From positions 239,097-303,096 of the forward strand of contig VRVR01000030.1 of NCBI GenBank assembly GCA_009859145.1: a stretch of 64,000 bases of DNA, read 5' to 3'. This document shows positions 49,975 through 57,516 of the stretch, piece after piece; position 1 is the first letter of the stretch, and every line of letters starts with the position of its first letter. Source of the stretch: Andalucia godoyi. Lineage: Eukaryota > Discoba > Jakobea > Jakobida > Andaluciidae. A program made the translations under genes and the position numbers. The notes under the pieces were generated by a model. The model searched no databases, was not told the origin of the DNA, and worked only from the letters and a program-made list of their open reading frames with translations.

Positions 49975-51137
49975 TTAGTTTGAATCTGCCACGGGCCCTA
50001 ACGTGCAATACAGGTAATGAAGGGCCATCAAACTGGCTGCATGCTCACCGGTCTTCACAGACGGATAGTTCTTGATGGTTGTGAACTCTCTGCGTGTGAA
50101 GATCGGGTCATCCGGAAGCAAAACGGAAATTTGGAACTCGTGTCCAAACTGCTGTCTCTCAAACTTGGGCCCGCCCTTCTTCAATGACTGCAAATATTCG
50201 AGAAGCATGGACTTTGGCATGCGCGTCGTGTCTTTCCACGTATCCTGGTCGAATGTCGCAGGCAAACTTTCGTGGAGACTCATTTCCTCGAGCGCTGCCT
50301 CGGTTTCCAACAGCGTGTCATCCAGTTCGAACTCGTCCAAGTTTGCTTCTTCAAGCTGCTGCTCTTCATCCCACTCTGGGTGCGCATCCTTCTCATATAC
50401 ATCCACACCAGCATCATCGTCGACAAACATTGCTGCATTCGTTGCAAACAGCTCGCGACCGGTCAGTCCCTTCTTCTTCGGGCCGCCTTCCTTGTCCTTC
50501 GCTCTTTGCTCTGCCGCTCTCTTCAAGTCGTTCTCTGCCTTCCACTTGAAGAACAGCTCCTCTGTCAGCACCGTCTGATTTCCATCGACAAGCTTGGATC
50601 TCTCTTCGTCCACGACTTCCTCCAGCGTCTTTACTTCCTCCTCCGAGTCGTCCGAGGCCTCGGAGCCGCTTTCGTCTGCATCGCTGTCTTCTGCTGCAGC
50701 TTCCGCTCTTCTCTTCTCAGCTTCCTCGCGTGCAAGCCGATCCTTTTCAGTCTCTGCAGGACGGAAAAGACGCAACAGCTCCTCTTGGCGAGCCTTGTCC
50801 TGCTCGCGCTTCAACCGCCGAGCCTCGTTTGGATCCACAGTCTTGCGACCCCCACCTCCATGAATCTGCGTTCTAACAGTACTTACAAATTTCTGAACCT
50901 TTTTTGACTTGCTCTTGTTTTTCAATCCAAAACTGATATTCAAAAAGGAAGGACAAATTAAAAACATTAAAAAAATGGGTTAGTACGTGTAATTTGTGCC
51001 ATCGCAGGGAAGAGTTGCCGATTTGCGAAACCGTGTGTGTACTACTATCCATAATAACGCCAGCAAAAAGACAATGATGCATACGTCAATTCCTCGACCT
51101 TCTTTTCTTTTCTCTGCTTTTCCGCTTTCGGTGGCAT
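49975..51137 (-). CDS. DFRP1/ZC3H15-like protein without zinc fingers, plus dsRBD-like domain, two exons
   Basis: A 336-residue protein. Exon 1 is 51137-51085 (MPPKAEKQRKEKKVEEL) and exon 2 is 50932-49975; the 152-nt intron (GTATGC...CAG) joins to give VEELTFGLKNKSKSKKVQKF, which matches the TFGLKNKKGAKQQKF start of DFRP1/ZC3H15, a partner that stabilises the translational GTPase DRG1. The later family segments are also present: LEEVVDEERSKLVDGNQTVL, LFFKWKAENDL and GLTGRELFATNAAMFVDDD. The two CCCH fingers that normally lie between them are missing and only an Ala/Asp/Glu-rich stretch remains. Residues 241-336 form the domain shared with the zinc-knuckle protein at 47701-48954. Both changes are unusual. 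Confidence 0.85.
50933..51084 (-). other. Intron in DFRP1-like gene (GTATGC-AG, 152 nt)
   Basis: Phase 2 between GAC (LAST two bases AC) and T of exon 2. Splicing restores the conserved TFGLKNK. Confidence 0.85.
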
Positions 51138-51467
51138 GTTTCTATGCAGCTGCAGGCTTCTTCTTTGTCTGATGGACAAACCCCCCGAGTGTTTAAAAGA
51201 AAAATAAAAAAAACAAAAAAAAACGAATTATAAAAAAAATCCAAAAAACAAAAAGAATCTGAAAAATGGAAAAAGCGCGACGAGAGGAAGCAAAGACCAA
51301 CCTGAGAAAACCAGAAGCCTGTTATTTTAAGTCTCAAGTCCGAGGCATCAAGTTCTATTGGAAACCGCACGACTTTTGCTCGCGAGTGTTTTTTCTTCTC
51401 ACTTATTTTTGGAATCATTTATTTTCATGATCTGTTGAGAACGGGCGAGTTCCAGGTCGAATCACAG

Positions 51468-51628
<161 letters not shown>

Positions 51629-51642
51629 GGGGAATAAAGAGG

Positions 51643-52092
51643 ATGTTTTCAACACGGATTTCAAGGATCGTGCGTCCGATGTTTGCTAGTGCTCGGAATT
51701 TTTCAGAGGGAGGAGGACACCCAGATTTTGCGAAGCGGTTTAAAGCACCTGCTGCGTCTGAGAAGGAGATCCATGATCGAATTGCACGGGATGTGAAAGC
51801 GGCGGACATTGTGCTGTACATGAAGGGCACTCCTGAGGCACCGCAGTGTGGTTTTTCACAAGCGGTTGTCAAGGTTCTGAAAGCAGAAGGCGTTCCTTTC
51901 AAGGCACACAACGTTCTTGCAGACGATGCACTTCGCCAGCATCTGAAGACTTTCACCGATTGGCCCACGATTCCTCAAATCTTCATTAAAGGAGAGTTCG
52001 TTGGAGGATGTGATATTCTTGTTGGAATGTACCAGGCTGGAGATCTTCACAAGACTTTGCTTGAAAAGGGCATCAAGAAGGACAAGTCTTGA
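51643..52092 (+). CDS. GLRX5: Mitochondrial monothiol glutaredoxin (Grx5 type)
   Basis: A 149-residue CGFS glutaredoxin that relays iron-sulfur clusters in mitochondria. The first about 20 residues ([20 protein letters not shown]) are basic and free of acids, a mitochondrial presequence, with RNFSEG as a likely cleavage region. The domain has [17 protein letters not shown] with the single active cysteine, [20 protein letters not shown] and a C-terminal basic end. Length and motifs match Grx5 rather than the multi-domain Grx3/4. Confidence 0.96.
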   Translation: MFSTRISRIVRPMFASARNFSEGGGHPDFAKRFKAPAASEKEIHDRIARDVKAADIVLYMKGTPEAPQCGFSQAVVKVLKAEGVPFKAHNVLADDALRQHLKTFTDWPTIPQIFIKGEFVGGCDILVGMYQAGDLHKTLLEKGIKKDKS

Positions 52093-52300
52093 AGAATGTT
52101 GGGCATTCAGACCCTTTACAAGAGTAGTAAAATAGAATTTTAAAAAATAAAATAAAAAACCACCACCACCACCACCACAACAACAACAACAACAAAAAAA
52201 ACAACTAAAAAACTAAAAACAAACTGATACGTCACAACGATCAGTTATTCGTCTTCTTCTTTTGATTACTATTTGAATTACAAATTTAATAGTTTAAATA

Positions 52301-53527
52301 CTACAGGACTTCGGACGCACGACCCCAGTATCGGTTGATAAACGGAGTCTTCCATTGCTCAATCTCCGGATTCTTGTTCTCGGGATACCATTTGGAGACC
52401 TTCATGGTCTCATACGCGTCTTTCTGGGCAGATGAAAACGCATCGTAGCGGGCCTTGATCTTTTCCGCATCCTTTGCATTTGCCTCCTTCTTGGATTTCA
52501 CAGCGGCCTTGATCGCATTCTTGATGCGATCGATCTCAGCAGCATCGGTAATTCCAGAGTCGTCGCAAATCTCCTGTGCACGATCTGCGATTGTGTCCAT
52601 TTCCCAGTCGTGGTCAAACAACAGCGGCGGATTGTCTTCGCGCTCCACCTGCACTTGTACAGAAGTTTCCTGTCCGCTTGACGCCTCCTCAATGTCCTTC
52701 TTTCGGAGAATGTACGGAAGCGCATATGTAAACTCATTGCGACGCTCGATCGGCATCTTTTTGATCATCTCCTTTCGAGCTCCACATCGAAGTGCGTGGA
52801 TGACGGTCGACTCGACTCGGCGCCACGATAGCTTCAGCCTTGAAAATGGAACCATGATTTCCTCAACCAGCTGCACAGACTTGAGAGAGATGAGTTCGGG
52901 CGGTGCTACCTTCGACTCGACGACGACAATCGCAGGAATCAAAACAACCTGGTCCTGACCGTCAACCTTGCAGAACTGTGGTTCTGTGACCCCAAACATG
53001 TAGATCTTGTGTCCCTCCGGAGTGCCATTCTCTCGCTCGGAAAGATACTTCCACAGGTGCTCGAATGTCCAGTCGTGATCAAAAATCCTTGCGTAGTTTT
53101 CCCATTCTGTTCCGCAAAAGTATACGTCCTTCCATTCCGTCCACGACTCTTCCACGCTTTCATCCGAAACTTCAAAGTACACCTTCTTGGCTTTTGGCGG
53201 ACGCGGTTTCTTTGTTTTCGGCGCAGCCACCACAGCTTCCGTCTCCACAGGAGGGGGAGCAGCAGCACGTTTCCGCGTCGCTTGCGCCTTGGGCTCCGCT
53301 GCCGTCGCCTTTTTTTCCAACTTGTCGGCCTTGGGTTTGCCTGCTGTGGGCTTGTTGGCCTCAGACTTGACACCATTGGATGGAGCAGAAGGTTTCGCAG
53401 GCATCGCCGGCTTGGAGGAAGTACGGGTTTTTCGAGGTGCGAACTGCTTCGAGCGAAGAGCTGCAGTCTCTGGAGAGGCCAGCGGGGCATCCACTGTGTC
53501 GTGCATCGAATGATCTTTGGAAGACAT
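52301..53527 (-). CDS. Hypothetical nuclear-type protein with conserved-looking C-terminus
   Basis: A 408-residue protein. The first 115 residues are Lys/Ala/Pro-rich, highly basic and probably disordered (KKTKKPRPPKAKK), typical of nuclear proteins. The ordered part (about 120-280) starts VYFEVSDESVEESWTEWKDV and contains DHDWTFEHLWKYLSERENGT and LISLKSVQLVEEIMVPFSRL. The C-terminal region has an Ala/Lys helix (about 335-385) and ends MKVSKWYPENKNPEIEQWK and INRYWGRASEVL, which look like a compact conserved motif. I do not recognise the family. ATG 53527 is chosen because further upstream in-frame residues look untranslated and lie next to an ACAC repeat. The sequence GCATCACGTGATGC is about 180 bases upstream. 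Confidence 0.68.
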   Translation of the reverse strand: MSSKDHSMHDTVDAPLASPETAALRSKQFAPRKTRTSSKPAMPAKPSAPSNGVKSEANKPTAGKPKADKLEKKATAAEPKAQATRKRAAAPPPVETEAVVAAPKTKKPRPPKAKKVYFEVSDESVEESWTEWKDVYFCGTEWENYARIFDHDWTFEHLWKYLSERENGTPEGHKIYMFGVTEPQFCKVDGQDQVVLIPAIVVVESKVAPPELISLKSVQLVEEIMVPFSRLKLSWRRVESTVIHALRCGARKEMIKKMPIERRNEFTYALPYILRKKDIEEASSGQETSVQVQVEREDNPPLLFDHDWEMDTIADRAQEICDDSGITDAAEIDRIKNAIKAAVKSKKEANAKDAEKIKARYDAFSSAQKDAYETMKVSKWYPENKNPEIEQWKTPFINRYWGRASEVL

Positions 53528-54142
53528 GTTGTTATGAAGATTCGCTTTGTCGTACAACCGAGTACACACACATGCACACACACACACACAAAATGAGAAA
53601 CGAAACTCAATGATGTTTTCTCTGAGACTCGCTTCTTTGCGCAGACAGAGAGCTTCTGAAGAGGGTTTAATCCCCTCTTCTTTCTCTCTCTCTCTTGGAA
53701 TCAGCATCACGTGATGCAATGAAAACAGCTCTCGTCGGGAAAAAACCAAGCGACTTCCATTTCCGATCAGCGGACGTTTGAGCAATGGCAATTCTATTTC
53801 AAAATGAACACCAAACAAAACAAAACAAAACAAAACAAAACAAAAAGAGAAAAAAAAAGAAAAGAGGCAATAATCAATTATCCTTTCCTTTATCTCAACC
53901 GAGTCGTATGGTGAACGGATTGTACATGGTGTAGTTTACTCGTCTTCTTTGTTATTTGATTGTCGAAAAAGAAAAAAAAAAAAAAGAAAAAACAGGCAAG
54001 GAAGAAGAAGAAGGACTAAAAGCGGAGCTCTGTTTCTTGGGAGACTTTCGCAAAGCTTGTTCGTTTGCGAATCACGCAGGTTTTTTTCTACCCCCCAGTT
54101 GTTTTGCGGAGATCTAGGCTGCTCTTGGGTTTTTCTCTTTCA
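53528..54142. other. Divergent spacer with AAAAC repeat
   Basis: About 615 bases between two divergent genes. An (AAAAC)n run covers about 53812-53845 and a pyrimidine tract TTTCTCTCTCTCTC about 53680-53695. The palindrome GCATCACGTGATGC is at 53704-53717. No gene is supported. Confidence 0.55.
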
Positions 54143-54517
54143 ATGCAATCGTCGGATTACTCGCCATTGCGGTTTCAACCGAAAGAAGATCGAGCTGGGT
54201 ATTCGCTGCCAACACTGATTCTCTGTCGTGCCAACAGCCCGTCTGTGGGGTCTCTGAAAGAGCAGTTCCTCCCGCTGTGTGCAGAAGTCACAGTTCCATT
54301 TACCCTGCAGGGATTATTGACGTCTTCCTCAGCTGCGTTTGATCTGCTTTCCGATTCATGGATCTCCCATTTTTCTCTCAATTCTGCAGCCGCATCGCAA
54401 CTTTCCAGTGTCGGTGACGTGTCGGCAGGCTCTGTTGTCTTCTTGCATTTCAAACACGCAATCAATGACGATGCGTGGTCCGAAACTGACTGTTTGCTCT
54501 TCAAGGATGCAAATTGA
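54143..54517 (+). CDS. Small hypothetical protein
   Basis: A 124-residue protein starting MQSSDYSPLRFQPKEDRAGY. It is Ser/Leu-rich and weakly hydrophobic, with no transmembrane helix and no motif I recognise. Its codon use looks coding and it starts with a good ATG in a T-rich leader. Just after the stop are a donor-like GTGAGT (54530) and a pyrimidine-rich acceptor-like TTTTCTAG (to 54603), so an alternative spliced 3' end is possible, but it would run antisense into the pICln acidic tail. Confidence 0.45.
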   Translation: MQSSDYSPLRFQPKEDRAGYSLPTLILCRANSPSVGSLKEQFLPLCAEVTVPFTLQGLLTSSSAAFDLLSDSWISHFSLNSAAASQLSSVGDVSAGSVVFLHFKHAINDDAWSETDCLLFKDAN

Positions 54518-54599
54518 CGTCACCACCGTGTGAGTATTGCGAATGCTTATAATTTATAGTGTTTTTTGTTGATTGCGAGTGTGTTTTTTCTCCTCTTTT

Positions 54600-55292
54600 C
54601 TAGGACTGATCTCCGTGCTCCTCGTCTGCGTCGTCATAGAGCCCGTCCTCGTCCTCGGCGTTGCTGTTGTTTTCATCATCATCATCATCATCACCATCAT
54701 CGTCGTCGTCGTCGTCATCACCGTCGTCCATGCCTTCAAAGTCTTGGTTTTCATCGTCTTCGTCAATGTCGGGATTCATCTCGACGCATTTCGAAAATGT
54801 GTCGTACATGGAATCGCACAGTGTCGCCGCATTGCGGTCTTTTGCGTCTGCCGGTACAATCTGGAACTGCAAGCTTTCGGCAGCCTCGTCGATCTTGCCG
54901 TCTACAGCCTCATCGTCTGTCCTTGGACCGTCAATCTGGAGGTAGATACAGGATCGTTTGGTGTGGCCGACAGCATGCATCGCGACTGCAGACCATGCAA
55001 TACGGAACCCAAGCGACTCGGAGCGCTTGGTCAAAAAATATAACGACCGGGACGTGACGTGCAGATCGCCTTCTCCAAGAAGTTCATATTGATCCAGTGG
55101 ATCACCCTCACCTTCTGCCTCTGCCTCCACCTCTCTTTCACCTTCTGCCTGTGTGTCCTGTTCCGAGTGAAGCAGCTCGCGATAGAGTAAAACATGAGGT
55201 ATGTATCGAATCGTCTCTTCATCATCGATGGGAAACACAGTGGGGACCATCCGTGATCCGTCCGGAGACGCTCGCCATCCAACTTGATCCAT
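54600..55292 (-). CDS. CLNS1A: Methylosome subunit pICln
   Basis: A 230-residue PH-like protein with a long acidic tail. pICln binds Sm proteins (including SmE) and delivers them to PRMT5 before SMN loads them on snRNA. The PH-like fold shows as DPLDQYELLGEGDLHVTSRS, LYFLTKRSESLGFRIAWSAV, MHAVGHT and CIYLQIDG, then LQFQIVPADAKDR. The C-terminal approximately 50 residues are nearly all Asp/Glu (DDDDDDDDGDDDDDDEN), as in the family. ATG 55292 (MDQVGWRAS) is chosen; a longer frame upstream only reads a GT/AC repeat as Thr-His and is not coding. Confidence 0.84.
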   Translation of the reverse strand: MDQVGWRASPDGSRMVPTVFPIDDEETIRYIPHVLLYRELLHSEQDTQAEGEREVEAEAEGEGDPLDQYELLGEGDLHVTSRSLYFLTKRSESLGFRIAWSAVAMHAVGHTKRSCIYLQIDGPRTDDEAVDGKIDEAAESLQFQIVPADAKDRNAATLCDSMYDTFSKCVEMNPDIDEDDENQDFEGMDDGDDDDDDDDGDDDDDDENNSNAEDEDGLYDDADEEHGDQS

Positions 55293-55345
55293 TCCTGAAC
55301 TATGTGATGCGATATGTGATGCGCCTATGTCTGTAAGCAGGTAGT

Positions 55346-55406
<61 letters not shown>

Positions 55407-55879
55407 GCGGATGTTGCTCTCTCCGTTTGCACGATCCCACAGGACCAATGCAGCTCTGGACCGTGGTTCGGGCTCCAGCATCAAGTGCTGCAAGAAAGCA
55501 AGGCACAACAAAACACTCAACGATCTCGGCACCGGGCAAACAGCCTGCTCGTCCTTCTCATATTTTTTTCTCTATTGGTCTTGTTGGTCTTGTAGGTCTT
55601 CTTCTTTTGTAGGTCTTATTGGTCATCAGATTTCACAAGAAATCGAGAAACACAGAGTCGTGCTGAAAGCAGCCAGAATATTTTGTGTTTCAACGGTTGA
55701 TTGGGTTTTCTTGGGTGTTTGTTTGTTGAGGGTTTTTCTTCTTCTTCTTTCCATTTTCAAAATTTCCATTTTTAATTGTAATCATTTTGGGCAGCTGTCT
55801 CGCATATCACCGCCCAAAGCATTGCAACTCTGCAAAGCCATAATAGTTGTAACAAAATTCTTGTTGTTCTCCTCCTTTC
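55293..55879. repeat. Divergent region with (GT)n repeat
   Basis: About 590 bases between pICln (minus) and the kinesin-like gene (plus). A (GT)n tract covers about 55348-55398, about 55 bases upstream of the pICln ATG. A short TTGGTCTTG/TAGGTCTT repeat lies at about 55576-55625. No gene is supported. Confidence 0.85.
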
Positions 55880-57286
55880 ATGACACGACGACCACCGTTA
55901 TTTGTGGTTTTGAACTCGTCATGCACCGATTCAAAAGGTGTTTGTTTCAGTGTCCCGTCAGCGCAGGAGAGGGTTCTGACGACAGAGTCGGTTGATTCTT
56001 CGTTCGAGTCGTCTGATAGTAAGACTCGAAGGAAGAACGGAATTGCTGTGCGTGCATCTGGTCCGTCGATCGGCGTCGTTCCTCAGGAAACGAGGTTTGA
56101 CCAGGTGCACATCGGACCCGATTGCAGCGTGCTGTATGATGGTCTTCTGGGAGAATGCGCCGTGGTCCCATTCATGGGCAGCAGGTCGTCAGTCCACTTT
56201 TTTTCAAGCTCTTATTCCTCTGCCTACGGCAAAGACACGTTTTTTCGACTGGCTAATTTATGTGCTCATGACTTTGCAGAAGCCCGCGAATCTGGCGCAG
56301 TGAAAGAGTTTAGAATACGTGCAAGGCTGGGGGTGTACGGAGCCATACAGAATCTGGTGGCTTTGCCGGAGCCGTGCGATGACTTTTTATGTGACGATCA
56401 ATCGTCTTCTGACACGACTATGGAAATCATCGAGAAGTCGTTTGATGTTGTCAGTGATCCGGCGCGCGCACCACATGCCATCCTGCTCCTTAGTTTTTTA
56501 TGTTTTGTGGATGCGGAAGAAGAGCCTACTGGCGCGCGATGGCGATCCACGACGTTTGTGTTGCTGAAACCGACGACTGCCGTTACCGAAGAAAGGCATC
56601 GGCAGCATAATCTATCTGTCGATCGACTGATTTCAGCTCTGCATAGGCTCTCGGGATCGGACAGCGCTACGAAGATTTCTTGGAGAGAACAGGCAGTTTT
56701 GAGAGAATTGCAGCCGGTGCTTGCAGCCCCATCGTCGATTGTCTTGTACATTGCATGTCTGGATCCTGGTGTGGATTCTGATGACTCTCTGAAGAAGAAT
56801 TTGAGTACAATTAGAGATCTCGTTTCGCACCGCACCGATCGTCTGTCCTCGACTCGGACGCTCTCGAATTCCGAGGATGCCGAAACTCCTTCCACATCCC
56901 GCTCTGTTGACTCGATTGCGAGGACCACACCAGCCGCGTCTGCTATAACCCGCCTCCAAGAGAAGCTGCTTGCCGAAAAGGCAAGTTCCAGGAGGCTGCA
57001 TCGATCTTACGCAAGCCAAAATCGCTTTCCGTCAAATCTGAGCAACGGTGGTGGCTCAAATTCTAGTTTCCCTTCGACTCCGCGAAGTGTTGGTGTGTCG
57101 TCCAACGGTTTCACGACGGCTTCCACGACGATTCCTGACATTGTTGTGAAGGGTCACGTATTTGAAACGCTCGCCCAGCGCGTGGTCGTCTGCGCCGAGC
57201 ATTCTAATGTAGGACCTACGAAGACTCCACGTTTCTTTTCGTTTCGGGAGTCCGCTGGTTTCCTTGTTGACGGGTCTCGAAGATGA
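55880..57286 (+). CDS. Divergent kinesin-like protein with degenerate P-loop
   Basis: A 468-residue protein. The order of motifs follows a kinesin motor domain: RFDQVHIGPDCSVLYDGLL (72-90) matches FDxVFxPxxxxxxVYxxxV; SRSSVHFF then SSSYSSAYGKDTFF (101-122) occupies the GTIFAYGQTGSGKTYT position; EFRIRARLGVYGAIQNLVA matches the VSYLEIYNExIxDLL strand-helix; LSVDRLISALHRLS and ISWREQAVLRELQPVL match the NxSLxxLxxVIxAL and YRxSxLTxLLqxxL helices; SSIVLYIACLDPGVDSDDSL matches the TxMIaxxSPxxxxxEET strand. The GxGKT of the P-loop and the SSRSH and DLAGSE switches are not conserved, so I infer an ATP-independent pseudomotor. After about 320 the tail is Ser/Thr-rich with a short coiled stretch. Family assignment is inferred from alignment by eye. 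Confidence 0.6.
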   Translation: MTRRPPLFVVLNSSCTDSKGVCFSVPSAQERVLTTESVDSSFESSDSKTRRKNGIAVRASGPSIGVVPQETRFDQVHIGPDCSVLYDGLLGECAVVPFMGSRSSVHFFSSSYSSAYGKDTFFRLANLCAHDFAEARESGAVKEFRIRARLGVYGAIQNLVALPEPCDDFLCDDQSSSDTTMEIIEKSFDVVSDPARAPHAILLLSFLCFVDAEEEPTGARWRSTTFVLLKPTTAVTEERHRQHNLSVDRLISALHRLSGSDSATKISWREQAVLRELQPVLAAPSSIVLYIACLDPGVDSDDSLKKNLSTIRDLVSHRTDRLSSTRTLSNSEDAETPSTSRSVDSIARTTPAASAITRLQEKLLAEKASSRRLHRSYASQNRFPSNLSNGGGSNSSFPSTPRSVGVSSNGFTTASTTIPDIVVKGHVFETLAQRVVVCAEHSNVGPTKTPRFFSFRESAGFLVDGSRR

Positions 57287-57516
57287 GCGCATTTTTATAT
57301 TTTTTCCTTTCCATTTTTCTTCTTTTGCATCTTTCCTTTTCCAATGATATATTTGGCTATTTCCTCATGTTTTTCCCTCTCACTCCACCGCGAACTTCGA
57401 TCATTGGCTATTTTCTCTGAATATGAGAATTTACTTTACACAACAACTACTGCGGTAGTTCATATGTCAATCACATTTCCCCGCCTATGTCCTGTACACA
57501 ACCGAAAGAAAGGAGC

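Noticed and set aside
50870-50900. GTAAGT...CAG 21-base pseudo-intron inside the DFRP1-like exon 2
   Set aside because: It is in frame and the encoded FVSTVRTQI aligns with the FIKAVTHQV of DFRP1, so it is coding.
55293-55532. N-terminal extension of pICln reading a Thr-His repeat
   Set aside because: It is the GT/AC repeat read as codons; the PH-like domain starts right after ATG 55292.
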